NCBI GenBank assembly: GCA_030526265.1
Contig: JAUNDE010000004.1
Span: 19,125 to 83,124, forward strand
Source of the DNA: Eubacteriales bacterium
GTDB lineage: Bacteria > Bacillota > Clostridia > Lachnospirales > Lachnospiraceae
Reading direction: 5' to 3'
Length of the DNA stretch: 64,000 nt
Position 1 is the first letter of the stretch; the number at the start of each line of letters is the position of its first letter. The notes under the pieces are model-generated. The model saw nothing but the letters and a program-made list of their open reading frames with translations, did not search any database and had not been told where the DNA came from. The position numbers and the translations under genes were made by a program. Positions 38,286 to 47,518 of the stretch are shown here, piece after piece.

Positions 38286-39161
38286 ATGACAAAAAGATGG
38301 AATTCAATCTGTATAAACTGTATCGTCAAAAAGCATCTCACCTCTTATCCGGCAGATGCTCCTGAAGAACAGAAAATCACCTATATGAACGAACTTTTTC
38401 AGATACTGTTAAATGCGAAAGAGGATCAGTGCGGAGCTGTGATCAGCGAAAAAGTACGTCAGTTAAAGAAACGCCTCTTTGGTATCGCACCGGATTTCAG
38501 CGAAATTAAACATACATTTAATCAGCTCATGTTATCGTTAGAAGATGAAATCTATCAGAAGATCCTGGACTCCGACAATCTTTTATATACAGCTCTTCAA
38601 TACGTAATGGCAGCAAACTATATCGATTTTGGTGCGCTGAAAGATGTTTCGAAAGAAAAGCTGATGTCGCTCTTATCCGAAGCGCAGGAAAAAGAACTGC
38701 CGAAAGAAGCCTATGAGAAGTTAAGATCCGATCTTGAAAACAGTAAAACATGCGTAGTCCTTACCGATAACTGCGGTGAGATCGTGTTAGACAAAGTAAT
38801 GATCCGCATTCTGAAAAAACTGTATCCGAATCTTCACATTGAAGTAATCGTCCGGGGACTTCCGGCCTCAAACGATGCCACAATAGAAGATGCTGTCGAA
38901 GTCGGTCTTTGTGATATTGTTCCGGTAACCGGAAACGGAACTGCGTACACAGGTACTTACCTCCCGGAAATTTCAAATGAAGCACTTGATCTTCTCCAAA
39001 ATGCCGATGTGATCATTGCAAAAGGTATGGGTAATTTTGAATCGATGAATGGATGCGGACTGAACATCTACTATCTGTTCTTATGCAAATGCGAGATGTT
39101 CATCAACCGTTTTAACGCAGAACTGTTTGACGGAATGCTGATAAGAGAAATGGATCTATAA
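38286..39161 (+). CDS. DUF89 (ARMT1-like) protein, second copy
   Basis: 291 residues and the paralogue of 23515-24399. It shares CINCIVKKH at the N-terminus (against CVDCCEVKA), the metal-binding blocks LTDNCGEIVLDK (about 158-169) and SNDATIEDAVEVG, AKGMGNFESMNGCG, and the same NIYYLFLCKC C-terminal stretch. The family removes phosphate from damaged metabolites in a metal-dependent way. It has its own promoter, with a hairpin repeat in the leader, and is followed by a GntR regulator on the same strand. The substrate is unknown. Confidence 0.85.
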   Translation: MTKRWNSICINCIVKKHLTSYPADAPEEQKITYMNELFQILLNAKEDQCGAVISEKVRQLKKRLFGIAPDFSEIKHTFNQLMLSLEDEIYQKILDSDNLLYTALQYVMAANYIDFGALKDVSKEKLMSLLSEAQEKELPKEAYEKLRSDLENSKTCVVLTDNCGEIVLDKVMIRILKKLYPNLHIEVIVRGLPASNDATIEDAVEVGLCDIVPVTGNGTAYTGTYLPEISNEALDLLQNADVIIAKGMGNFESMNGCGLNIYYLFLCKCEMFINRFNAELFDGMLIREMDL

Positions 39162-39167
39162 TTTCCT

Positions 39168-39196
39168 TTACAACCATATTTGTTCTTTGATAAAAT
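39168..39196 (+). promoter_or_regulatory. Promoter of the GntR gene
   Basis: TTACAA (39168-39173) and TAAAAT (39191-39196) with a 17-bp spacer. Confidence 0.6.
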
Positions 39197-39226
39197 ATAT
39201 ACAATATACAAAAAGGATGAATAATT

Positions 39227-39922
39227 ATGAGAAACATAATCCAGAAAAAAACATTGCGTGAACAGGTTGCTGACATCATCCGCAAAAAGATCCTGCATCA
39301 CGAACTGAAAACAGGTATGCGTATTACCGAATCCGAACTGGCCAAAGAATTTGGCGTAAGCCACGGTCCGGTACGTGAAGCACTCCGGCAGCTGGAACAG
39401 GAAGGTCTGTTGGAATATACCCGAAATGTCGGCTGTTCCGTCCGGAACATTTCGCTTTCCGATGTTATTGAAGCGCTTCTGATCCGCGGAACGTATGAGC
39501 TTACTGCTGCACGGGCCTGTGCAGGCAATATTTCCGACGAAGGAATGCAGGAAATGTCAGACATTCTCTCATCCATGGAAACGATGGATGATTCTGATTT
39601 TACAGAATCGATCAATTTCGACAATCAATTTCATAAGGTTTTGATCCGCGAAGCACATATGCCTTATCTGCTGAATGCATGGAGTTCTCTGGACTTTGCG
39701 ATCTTCTTCTCGTTTTCCCGACAGGCGGATGACTGTTCTGACGTTGCCGGAAGACAATACCAGGTCCACAAAGAACTTTACGACATTTATAAAACAAGAA
39801 ACTGTACAGAAATCTGTAATATCATCTACAAGCACTACATTACATCTATAGAAAAGATGCTTAAGGATAATCATGTATCAAAGGAAGATTTCCCATTTTC
39901 CTTTGATATGATCAAACCATAA
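39227..39922 (+). CDS. GntR-family (FadR subfamily) transcriptional regulator
   Basis: 231 residues. The N-terminal winged helix contains the GntR signature GMRITESELAKEFGVSHGPVREALRQLEQEGLLEY (about 25-60). The C-terminal FCD-type helical domain (about 80-215) has ELTAARACAGNISDEGM and FHKVLIREAH, with an ordered metal/ligand pocket pattern (D, H, H). Such proteins sense carboxylates or amino acids. Neighbours are the DUF89 gene and, converging from the other side, an Xaa-Pro aminopeptidase. The target genes are unknown. Confidence 0.9.
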   Translation: MRNIIQKKTLREQVADIIRKKILHHELKTGMRITESELAKEFGVSHGPVREALRQLEQEGLLEYTRNVGCSVRNISLSDVIEALLIRGTYELTAARACAGNISDEGMQEMSDILSSMETMDDSDFTESINFDNQFHKVLIREAHMPYLLNAWSSLDFAIFFSFSRQADDCSDVAGRQYQVHKELYDIYKTRNCTEICNIIYKHYITSIEKMLKDNHVSKEDFPFSFDMIKP

Positions 39923-39930
39923 ATAAAGTA

Positions 39931-39975
39931 AGCGGAAGTGCCGTCCATCCGGACGATACTCCTGCTTCCTTTTTA
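39931..39975. terminator. Terminator between gntR and pepP
   Basis: GGAAG...CGTCC-n4-GGACG...CTTCC followed by TTTTTATC on the plus strand; the minus-strand reading has weaker T-richness. It separates two convergent genes. Confidence 0.7.
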
Positions 39976-39995
39976 TCTTTCTGACCATCAAAACA

Positions 39996-41783
39996 TCAGA
40001 TTGCTCTTGTATATTTTCTCAGCCATTCCTTTTCCTCATCATTCAGATAAGGCGAAATTGTTTCATATACTTTTGCATGATAGTCATTTAAGAGTTTTCT
40101 GTCTTCTGCTGTCATGATCTCCGGATTGATCGCATCCAGATCCATCGGGATCAGTGTGATCGCATCAAAATACATAAACTGACCATATTCGTTCTTCTCG
40201 CCCTTGCAGCAGAGCAGTTCATTCTCAAGACGGATACCATGAGAGCCTTCGATATAGATGCCCGGTTCGTCTGTAATGACCATACCTTCCTGCAGAACTT
40301 CTGTCTCACCTTTGCGATATTTCCAGCGGAAACCGGCAGGCCCCTCGTGGATATTCAGAAGATAACCGACTCCGTGTCCTGTACCATGGTTGAAGTTCAT
40401 GTTGCGATCCCAGAATGGTTTTCTGGACAGGATATCCAGTACCAGACCGGTACATCCGTAAAGAAACTTCGCACTGCCAAGCTGAAGGTTACTGATCGCT
40501 ACCAGTGTAAAATCATCCTTCATCTGCTGTGTAACTTCACCAAGTGCATACGTTCTTGTCACATCTGTAGATCCTTCCCAGAATCCTGCACCTGTATCAG
40601 TCAGGAAAAAGTTTCCTTCTTTCAGTTCCACATCCGTCTCCGGCGACGATGTATAATGAACGATTGCTCCATGTTCGCCGTACGAAGCGATTGGTTCAAA
40701 GCTTGGTCGGATAAAGTTGCCCATTTCCGCACGAAGCTCATCCAGCTTCTCTGTAGCACTGATCTCTGTGATCTTCATCTTGCCGACATTTTCCTTCAGC
40801 CATTTCATAAATCTCACATGTGCCACACTGTCCTTGACCTGTGCTTTACGGATATTGGCAATCTCAACAGGGTTCTTAAGTGCTTTCATAAGAATAGCAG
40901 GATTTCTCTCTTCTACTTTCTGAACGTTCTCCGGAATATTGTTGTACAGCGCATAGTTTAACTTGCCCGGATCCACCATAACAATATCAGATGCATCAAG
41001 TCTGCGAATGTCCTCATAAATGTCATTGTATGGATGCAGATTCACATTCAGATCTGAGAGCTGTGCTCTGATCTCATCGTTCAACTTGCTCTCATCAATA
41101 TAAAGCTCCATACAATCCATCTTAATGATGGCATAAGATAAAACCAGCGGGAAGAATTCAATATCATCACCACGAATGTTAAGTGTCCAGCAAATATCAT
41201 CAAGAGTTGTCAGCACATGTACATTAGCCCCTGCTTTTGCCATCTCCTCACGTGTCCTCTTCAGTTTATCAGCTGCGGATTCTCCTGCATATTCCAGTCC
41301 AAGTGCAAATGCCGGCGCTTTTGAAAGTTCCGGACGGTCTGTCCAGATCGCATCGATCAGGTCATCATGATAAGCAACCTTTGCCTGTTTCTTTACCGCA
41401 ATATCAGCATATTCCTGGCCTTCTCCCACAGACACCACGCGTCCGTCAAATCCAAGTGTCTCACCTGGTTTCAAAACATCTGCAAGATATTCTATCATCT
41501 CCGGCACGCCCGGCTCACCCATCTTCATAAGCTCTACCGTAGTTCCCTGAAGCTGCTTTGCAGCCTGGATAAAGTAACGTCCGTCTGTCCAGAGACGAGC
41601 CTCATCTTTGGTGATCACTGCTGTTCCTGCAGAACCGGAAAATCCGGTAATATATTTTCTTGCCTTGAAGTATTCTCCTACATATTCACTCTGATGAAAG
41701 TCAGCTGTAGGAACAATGTACACATCGACTCCTTTTTCTGCCATCTTTGCACGCAGATTCGTCAGTCTCTCAGGAATACTCAT
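39996..41783 (-). CDS. Xaa-Pro aminopeptidase (M24 family)
   Basis: 595 residues, the long three-domain form of aminopeptidase P. Two creatinase-like N-terminal domains (about 5-130 and 160-310) precede the M24 catalytic domain. The dinuclear metal ligands are in FFLTDTGAGFWEGSTDVTRTY (two Asp), NFNHGTGHGVGYLLNIHEGP (His) and VITDEPGIYIEG plus GIRLENELL (two Glu). The enzyme removes the first residue from peptides with proline second. A C-terminal about 60-residue domain follows the catalytic part, as in this subfamily. The POT peptide transporter lies 119 bp upstream on the same strand, fitting a peptide-use role. Confidence 0.92.
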   Translation of the reverse strand: MSIPERLTNLRAKMAEKGVDVYIVPTADFHQSEYVGEYFKARKYITGFSGSAGTAVITKDEARLWTDGRYFIQAAKQLQGTTVELMKMGEPGVPEMIEYLADVLKPGETLGFDGRVVSVGEGQEYADIAVKKQAKVAYHDDLIDAIWTDRPELSKAPAFALGLEYAGESAADKLKRTREEMAKAGANVHVLTTLDDICWTLNIRGDDIEFFPLVLSYAIIKMDCMELYIDESKLNDEIRAQLSDLNVNLHPYNDIYEDIRRLDASDIVMVDPGKLNYALYNNIPENVQKVEERNPAILMKALKNPVEIANIRKAQVKDSVAHVRFMKWLKENVGKMKITEISATEKLDELRAEMGNFIRPSFEPIASYGEHGAIVHYTSSPETDVELKEGNFFLTDTGAGFWEGSTDVTRTYALGEVTQQMKDDFTLVAISNLQLGSAKFLYGCTGLVLDILSRKPFWDRNMNFNHGTGHGVGYLLNIHEGPAGFRWKYRKGETEVLQEGMVITDEPGIYIEGSHGIRLENELLCCKGEKNEYGQFMYFDAITLIPMDLDAINPEIMTAEDRKLLNDYHAKVYETISPYLNDEEKEWLRKYTRAI

Positions 41784-41902
41784 TTTTTTCGCCTCCTAAA
41801 AAATCGGGAATTTCCCTTTAATGATTTTAGGATTGCCAGGAAGTAATATTCATCCCCGCAATCCTAATCTTAGTTTACATGATTTAATTTCAACGACCTG
41901 TC

Positions 41903-43270
41903 TTATGCTTCTTCCTTATTCTCTACCAGAGCAGATAATGGTTTATCAAGAAGAACGAGCAGGATAACTGCAACTGCAGAAACCGCTACAACGATGAAAC
42001 ATGCTGTCACAAATTTCATGGAACCGCCAAACAGTCCGTTGTACAGATATCCGTATCCTTTTGCTGCAAAGAAGATTGCAAGACCCCATACAGACTGCAT
42101 GGTTGAGTAAATACGGCTCGGTGCATATTTTGCAATGAATGCATTACCAAGTGGAGAGAAAAACATCTCACCAAATGTGATCAAAAGTGCAAAGATCAAC
42201 AGCCAGATACAGCTAACCTGTCCATCTCCACGCATAATCTCCAGTACTGCGAAGAACAGATATCCGATGCCAAGTGTTCCGATACCAAGCGCACACTTCT
42301 TATAGATACTGATGTCTCCCTGTGGTCTGTTCTGAAGGTAGTTCCACAGTCTCGGTGTTACAAATGCGCCAACCAGTACACAGAAGAGTGCATTGGCTGC
42401 ATCGAACCATGTAAGTGGTACGTTATATCCTGCAACTACCCAGTTCGCATTCTCGCCCCAGTGATAGTATACCGGCAGGTATGCAAGATACCAGAAGATC
42501 CAGAAAATGATAGCAAATGCAGATACGAGAATGATCGCTGCGATTCTCTTCTTCTCGAGACCTGTGTATGGAACTTTCTTTGCTTCTTTATTCTGAGCTT
42601 TTACCTCTGCCTCATGAGCGAGTTCCTCTGCCGTCTGTTCTTTCTTGAATGGTTTCTTACCAGCCTCTCCCATGAAACGGGAACCAACTGCAAACCAGAT
42701 TGCTCCAAGGAACATCAGGACTGCTGCCACCTTAAAACATGGTCTGAATCCAAGAACCTCACCCTGTGCGAATACATCCTGATACAGAATACCTACAAGG
42801 AAAGGACCTGCAAAGGCCCCGATATTTACGAGACCGTAACGAATCGAATATGCTGCATTGAGCTGTTCTCTAGGTACGATACGTCCAATCAACGGGCCTG
42901 TCTTGTAAAATGCGAGGCCGAAGCTGATACACCAGATCATTGCGTACATCATCTTGCTGTCTGTTGCCATAGATCCAAGCCAGTAACCAACACCACAGAG
43001 CGCCATACCAAGCGGAGTCGTGTATCTCGCACCGATCAGCCTGTCACAGACAACGGCACACACGATCGGAAGACCGTATGAAAATGCTGTCAGGTTTGAC
43101 TGCATATTGGCAGCTACTCCATCAGAAAGTCCAAGACCTCCCTGTGCTACTGCTGTAGCTACGAATACGAGAAGGATCGAACGTCCAAGATAATAAGAGA
43201 AACGTTCAAAAATCTCTGTCGTAGCACACGCCCAGAACCCAAGTGGGTATTTTTGTTTTTGAGTATCCAT
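41903..43270 (-). CDS. POT-family (proton-dependent oligopeptide) transporter
   Basis: 455 residues with about 12-14 membrane helices. The proton-coupling motif EIFERFSYY (ExxERFxYY) of helix 1 is complete. GPLIGRIVPREQLNAAYSIRYGLVNIGAFAGP is typical of POT helices 4-5, and the linker with KKPFKKEQTAEELAHEAEVK lies after helix 6. It takes up di- and tripeptides with protons. An Xaa-Pro aminopeptidase gene follows in the same direction. The promoter region carries a strong promoter and a leader hairpin. Confidence 0.9.
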   Translation of the reverse strand: MDTQKQKYPLGFWACATTEIFERFSYYLGRSILLVFVATAVAQGGLGLSDGVAANMQSNLTAFSYGLPIVCAVVCDRLIGARYTTPLGMALCGVGYWLGSMATDSKMMYAMIWCISFGLAFYKTGPLIGRIVPREQLNAAYSIRYGLVNIGAFAGPFLVGILYQDVFAQGEVLGFRPCFKVAAVLMFLGAIWFAVGSRFMGEAGKKPFKKEQTAEELAHEAEVKAQNKEAKKVPYTGLEKKRIAAIILVSAFAIIFWIFWYLAYLPVYYHWGENANWVVAGYNVPLTWFDAANALFCVLVGAFVTPRLWNYLQNRPQGDISIYKKCALGIGTLGIGYLFFAVLEIMRGDGQVSCIWLLIFALLITFGEMFFSPLGNAFIAKYAPSRIYSTMQSVWGLAIFFAAKGYGYLYNGLFGGSMKFVTACFIVVAVSAVAVILLVLLDKPLSALVENKEEA

Positions 43271-43328
43271 TTACTCTTCCTCCTTATACAAAATGATATG
43301 TATATAACATTGGGATCAAATACATTTC

Positions 43329-43356
43329 CCTCACCTGCGATCAGACGTAAGTGAGG
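43329..43356 (-). other. Leader hairpin of the POT gene
   Basis: CCTCAC and GTGAGG (43329-43334 and 43351-43356) with a 16-base loop in the minus-strand 5' leader; the palindrome ATCTGAGATCAGAT lies just upstream of it. Possible regulatory leader; nothing recognised. Confidence 0.4.
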
Positions 43357-43380
43357 TTATAATATCTGATCTCAGATTTT

Positions 43381-43409
43381 ATTATAGTCAGATTATCAAT
43401 AATTTACAA
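43381..43409 (-). promoter_or_regulatory. Promoter of the POT transporter gene
   Basis: Minus-strand TTGTAA (43404-43409) and TATAAT (43381-43386) with a 17-bp spacer. Confidence 0.75.
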
Positions 43410-43484
43410 TAGATAATCGACAATCAACTCATAAAACCATCGTATATGTAACAGAATGTAAGTTCATTGCGTTTTCTGTAATCA

Positions 43485-43513
43485 TTTACAACACTTCACT
43501 TGTACGTTAAAAT
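43485..43513 (+). promoter_or_regulatory. Promoter of the small Cys-rich gene
   Basis: TTTACA (43485-43490) and TAAAAT (43508-43513) with a 17-bp spacer, divergent from the POT promoter. Confidence 0.65.
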
Positions 43514-43549
43514 AATAGAGAATATTTTCAGAAAAGCGAGGAATCAGAT

Positions 43550-43840
43550 ATGTCAAATACAGAAGCACACTGTCCGGGCTGTGAAAACGCATGCCCGATC
43601 AATGCATTAAGCTGCGCAAAAGGCCGTGCCCTTCACGGGATCAGCGAAGCAGGCACAAAAGAATCACTTGTACAGAAGCTGATCCGCTGTGGTGTGCGTG
43701 CCGGCCAGATCGCAGACGATCTCGACAGCTATGGGCTGGAAGAAGATATGGTCATCAACGGATTGACAAGCGAAATGCAGACACAGCTTTCCGCGATCCT
43801 TGATGAATTAGACGTCTTGTGGAAGAAAAACTTCGGCTAG
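43550..43840 (+). CDS. Small protein with N-terminal Cys cluster
   Basis: 96 residues with cysteines at 8, 11, 15 and 22 (C-x2-C-x3-C-x6-C, in CPGCENACPINALSCAKGR), which suits a zinc or iron-sulfur site. The rest is helical (LVQKLIRCGVRAGQIADDLD). It lies upstream of a four-gene dehydratase cluster but has its own promoter, and the cluster has another, so they could be separate units. No known function is recognised; a role in assembling or regulating the cluster's iron-sulfur enzymes is conjecture. Confidence 0.65.
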   Translation: MSNTEAHCPGCENACPINALSCAKGRALHGISEAGTKESLVQKLIRCGVRAGQIADDLDSYGLEEDMVINGLTSEMQTQLSAILDELDVLWKKNFG

Positions 43841-43922
43841 ATCAGCTCTTTTTATCTCCTGATCCGTTAATGATTCGTCTATAAAATTGATTTATTTTGT
43901 CTCACACATTAATATCAGTCAA

Positions 43923-43951
43923 TTGATTTTTCAGGGACACTATCATATAAT
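43923..43951 (+). promoter_or_regulatory. Promoter of the dehydratase cluster
   Basis: TTGATT (43923-43928) and TATAAT (43946-43951) with a 17-bp spacer; a GGAGG ribosome site precedes the first gene. Confidence 0.65.
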
Positions 43952-44021
43952 AAAATAAGTCAGATTTATTGACGAATTATATTCTTCCAAAAACAAACAT
44001 ATTAATAAAGGAGGACTTATT

Positions 44022-44495
44022 ATGGGAAAAGCATTTCGTTTTCACACAGATGTGGACACAGACCAGATCATCGCTTCCCAGTACCTTTTATTTCCTACAA
44101 TAGACGAAATGAAAAAGTACACATTCGAATCACTCGATCCGGAATTTGCCGCTAAAGTAAAACCGGGTGACTATGTTGTAGCCTGTGAGAATTTCGGCTG
44201 CGGATCATCCAGAGAACAGGCTCCGCAGGTTCTGAAGGCTTTGGGTGTCAAGGCAGTCATCGCAAAATCATTTGCAAGAATCTTCTATCGCAACGCGATC
44301 AACATCGGTCTTCCGGTCATCGTCTGCAAGGACCTGTATGATAATATTTCCGATCAGGATGAGATGGAACTGTCAATGAAAGACGGAATCATCACTGCAA
44401 ACGGTCAGACCTTTATCTGTACAAGTCTCCCTGCAAAAATGCAGCAGATTCTTGACCAGGGCGGACTGATCGCTTCATTGAATAAGGAGGTGTAG
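44022..44495 (+). CDS. Aconitase-superfamily small subunit 1 (LeuD-like)
   Basis: 157-residue swivelling domain of the two-subunit aconitase family (3-isopropylmalate, homoaconitate or citramalate dehydratases). TDVDTDQIIASQYLLFPT opens it; CENFGCGSSREQAPQVLKAL is the family signature with the substrate-binding Ser-Arg; AKSFARIFYRNAINIGLPVI follows. The loop after DTDQII (QYLLFPT) differs from that of the second pair (EYLALKS); in this family it contacts the substrate side chain, so substrates may differ. It is 4 bp before its large subunit. Confidence 0.9.
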   Translation: MGKAFRFHTDVDTDQIIASQYLLFPTIDEMKKYTFESLDPEFAAKVKPGDYVVACENFGCGSSREQAPQVLKALGVKAVIAKSFARIFYRNAINIGLPVIVCKDLYDNISDQDEMELSMKDGIITANGQTFICTSLPAKMQQILDQGGLIASLNKEV

Positions 44496-44499
44496 TATT

Positions 44500-45747
44500 A
44501 TGGGAATGACAATGGCAGAAAAGATCATTGCCTGTGCTGCCGGTGTAGAGACCGCAAAAGCAGGCGACATTCACACCGTCGAACTTGACCGGCTGATGAG
44601 CAATGACGGAACCACACATCTCACGATCGATATGTATCATAACCTGAAGCATCCATCGATCAAGGATACAGACAAACTCGTATGGATCGTTGACCACAAC
44701 GTTCCTTCTGACAGCCCGAAAACAGCTGCCTCTCACAAGAAAATGCGTGATTTCGCAAGAGAGCATGACATTACCTATTACGAAGGTGCCGGCGTATGCC
44801 ACCAGATCATGATGGAGAATCATGTCCGTCCGGGCGAGCTGATCTTCGGTGCCGACAGCCACACATGTGCATACGGTGCGCTTGGCGCATTCGGAACAGG
44901 TGTCGGATGTACCGATTATCTCTACGCTATGGTAACCGGAAGCTCATGGCTTCTCGTTCCTGAGACACTTCGCTTCAATCTTCACGGCAAGCTGAATGAA
45001 GGTGTTTATGCCCGTGATGTGATCCTTACGATCATCGGACGCATCGGCGCAAACGGTGCGAACTATAAAGCAATGGAATTTGCCGGAGAAGGATTGCACG
45101 CACTCACAATGAGTGACCGTATCGCCATCTGTAACCTCTGTGTAGAAGCAGGTGCGAAGACCGCACTTATGGAGGTCGACGACGTTGCAATGGATTACCT
45201 GAAGGAACATGGACGTGAGCCAAAGGCACTCTTCACAAGTGATGAGGATGCTGTCTTTGCTGCAACCTATGACATCGATCTGAGTGAAATCCAGCCGATC
45301 GTCGCAAAGCCTCATTTCGTGGACAATGTCGTTCCTGCAAAGGAATGCCTCGGTGTGAAGATCGACGAAGCATTTCTCGGCTCATGCAACAACGGAAGAC
45401 TCGAAGACTTAAGAGTCGGAGCTTCTATTATCAAAGGAAAGAAAGTAAAACCGGGGGTTCGCTTCCTCGTTGTTCCGGCAAGTCAGTCTATCTACACGGA
45501 AGCAATGAAAGAAGGCATCCTCGATACATTCATGGAAGCCGGCGCGATCGTAATGAATCCAAACTGCAGTGTCTGCTGGGGAAGCTGTCAGGGTGTCATC
45601 GGCGAAAATGAAGTTCTCATCAGTACGGGAACGCGTAACTTCAAAGGACGTGCCGGACATAAGGATTCCTTTGTATACCTTGCAAGCGCCGCTACGGTAA
45701 CCGCTTCTGCGATCGCAGGCGAGATCACAACGGCAGACCTCATTTAA
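44500..45747 (+). CDS. Aconitase-superfamily large subunit 1 (LeuC-like)
   Basis: 415-residue iron-sulfur subunit. Cluster cysteines are visible in FLGSCNNGRLEDL (about 296) and NCSVCWGSC (about 356 and 359), and GADSHTCAYGALGAFGTGVGCTD is the substrate-site block. The sequence CNNGR in place of the usual CTNGR, and extra cysteines around CWGSC, set it apart from standard LeuC. With the preceding small subunit it should dehydrate and rehydrate a 2-hydroxyacid of the malate type. No leuA or leuB is nearby, so leucine synthesis is not assured. Confidence 0.9.
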   Translation: MGMTMAEKIIACAAGVETAKAGDIHTVELDRLMSNDGTTHLTIDMYHNLKHPSIKDTDKLVWIVDHNVPSDSPKTAASHKKMRDFAREHDITYYEGAGVCHQIMMENHVRPGELIFGADSHTCAYGALGAFGTGVGCTDYLYAMVTGSSWLLVPETLRFNLHGKLNEGVYARDVILTIIGRIGANGANYKAMEFAGEGLHALTMSDRIAICNLCVEAGAKTALMEVDDVAMDYLKEHGREPKALFTSDEDAVFAATYDIDLSEIQPIVAKPHFVDNVVPAKECLGVKIDEAFLGSCNNGRLEDLRVGASIIKGKKVKPGVRFLVVPASQSIYTEAMKEGILDTFMEAGAIVMNPNCSVCWGSCQGVIGENEVLISTGTRNFKGRAGHKDSFVYLASAATVTASAIAGEITTADLI

Positions 45748-45763
45748 GAAGGAGAATACGATC

Positions 45764-46258
45764 ATGAGTGAAACATTTACAGGCAGAGTATGGCTGCTCG
45801 GGGACGATATCGATACAGATATCATCATTCCGACAGAATACCTCGCATTAAAATCAGTAGAAGATATGAAGCCTTACGCGTTCTCTCCGCTGAGACCGGA
45901 ACTGGCCGGACAGATCGAGCCGGGCGACATCATTGTTGCCGGGAAGAATTTCGGCTGCGGTTCTTCGAGAGAACAGGCTCCTGAAGTCGTGAAGGCTCTC
46001 GGCATCCGCTGCATCATCGCGGGATCCTTCGCCCGTATCTTTTTCCGCAATGCGATCAACAACGGTCTTCTCCTGATCGAGAATGCCGATCTCCACGATG
46101 CCGTGTCAGAGGGCGATACGATCGAAGTTGTAACCGGATCACACATCACCGCAGACGGAAAAGAATACCAGATCGCTTCTCTTCCGGAGAATCTCATGGA
46201 GATCCTGAACGCCGGCGGTCTTGTAAAAGCAATGCGCAAGCGCAATGGATTAGATTAG
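45764..46258 (+). CDS. Aconitase-superfamily small subunit 2 (LeuD-like)
   Basis: 164 residues. DDIDTDIIIPTEYLALKS, GKNFGCGSSREQAPEVVKAL and AGSFARIFFRNAINNGLLLIENADL give the same fold as the first small subunit. The N-terminal GRVWLLGDDIDTD stretch resembles LeuD proper more closely than small subunit 1 does. The stop is followed in 9 bp by the second large subunit; 16 bp separate it from large subunit 1. Confidence 0.9.
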   Translation: MSETFTGRVWLLGDDIDTDIIIPTEYLALKSVEDMKPYAFSPLRPELAGQIEPGDIIVAGKNFGCGSSREQAPEVVKALGIRCIIAGSFARIFFRNAINNGLLLIENADLHDAVSEGDTIEVVTGSHITADGKEYQIASLPENLMEILNAGGLVKAMRKRNGLD

Positions 46259-46267
46259 GAGGCAGCC

Positions 46268-47518
46268 ATGGGAGCAACGATTATCGAAAAAATCATCGCA
46301 CATAATATCGGTGCAGACTCTGTAAAGCCGGGTGACATCGTCACAGTGAATGTCGACAGAGTCATGGTCGACGATATTATGATGCCATTTATCGTAAATA
46401 AATTTCATGAAATGGGATTCAAAGAACTTTGGGATCCGGACAAAGTAGTCATGATCTACGATCACTTTGTACCTGCAAGCCAGGTAGATGACACAAGACA
46501 TTTCCGTATCGGAGACGAATTCGCTTCCAGATACGGAATGAAGAATGTACACCGCTCAGACGGAATCTGCCATCAGCTGATGACAGAAGCCGGATATGTA
46601 AAACCGGGCGATGTTGTATTCGGAACAGACAGCCACACAACGACATACGGATGCGTCGGCGCATTCTCCACCGGTATCGGTTACACCGAGATGGCCGGAA
46701 TCCTCGGAACCGGACAGCTCTGGGTAAAAGTTCCGGAAACGATCAAAGTAACGATCAGCGGTAAACTCTCACCGAACGTCACGTCCAAGGATATCATCCT
46801 CCGGATCATCGGCGATCTGACCGCAGCCGGTGCGACATATCAGGCACTCGAATTCTGCGGAGACACGATTGACGACATGACTGTTGCAAGCCGTATGACA
46901 ATGTCGAACATGGCGATCGAAGCCGGTGCCAAATGTGCACTGTTCACACCGGATGAGAAGACGGCGCAGTACTGCGAGATCGAACTGAATGATTTCCAGA
47001 TATCACTTGTCGGCGATGCAGATGCATCATATGCGAGAGAGCTTACATACAACGCCGAAGATTTCGTCCCTGTCATGGCGTGTCCGTCACAGGTAGACAG
47101 CATCAAGCCGGTAAAGGAACTCATCGGAACAAAAATCGATCAGGTATTTATCGGATCCTGTACAAACGGCCGGCTCGAAGACCTTCAGAAAGCAGCCGCT
47201 GTATTAAAGGGTAAGAAAGTATCTCCGTTCGTGAAGCTCATTGTCACACCGGCAAGCCGCAAAATATATCGTCAGGCTGATGCTGACGGCACACTTCTCA
47301 CACTTACCGAGGCAGGAGCGATCATCACACATCCGGGATGCGGTCTCTGCTGCGGACGAAGTGGCGGAATACTCACCGACGGCGAACGTGTCGTTGCGAC
47401 AAATAACCGCAACTTCCTCGGACGTATGGGTACTTCAAAAGTAGAAATCTATCTTGCATCTCCTGTAACCGCAGCCGCATGTGCGATCGCAGGCGAGATC
47501 ACAGAGGTGTCATTATGA
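46268..47518 (+). CDS. Aconitase-superfamily large subunit 2 (LeuC-like)
   Basis: 416 residues. Cluster ligands are in FIGSCTNGRLEDL (about 297) and HPGCGLCCGRSGG (about 358 and 361). GTDSHTTTYGCVGAFSTGIGYTEM is the substrate-site block, and the C-terminus has FLGRMGTSKVEIYLASPVTAAACAIAGEI as in LeuC/HacA. It differs from large subunit 1 at the cluster-loop cysteines. The stop overlaps the start of the DUF1893 gene by ATGA, so all five genes are likely one transcript. Confidence 0.9.
   Translation: MGATIIEKIIAHNIGADSVKPGDIVTVNVDRVMVDDIMMPFIVNKFHEMGFKELWDPDKVVMIYDHFVPASQVDDTRHFRIGDEFASRYGMKNVHRSDGICHQLMTEAGYVKPGDVVFGTDSHTTTYGCVGAFSTGIGYTEMAGILGTGQLWVKVPETIKVTISGKLSPNVTSKDIILRIIGDLTAAGATYQALEFCGDTIDDMTVASRMTMSNMAIEAGAKCALFTPDEKTAQYCEIELNDFQISLVGDADASYARELTYNAEDFVPVMACPSQVDSIKPVKELIGTKIDQVFIGSCTNGRLEDLQKAAAVLKGKKVSPFVKLIVTPASRKIYRQADADGTLLTLTEAGAIITHPGCGLCCGRSGGILTDGERVVATNNRNFLGRMGTSKVEIYLASPVTAAACAIAGEITEVSL

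Noticed and set aside
44022-46258. Simple tandem duplication of leuD-leuC
   Set aside because: The two pairs differ in cluster loops and substrate loops too much for a recent copy; reported as two distinct enzymes.
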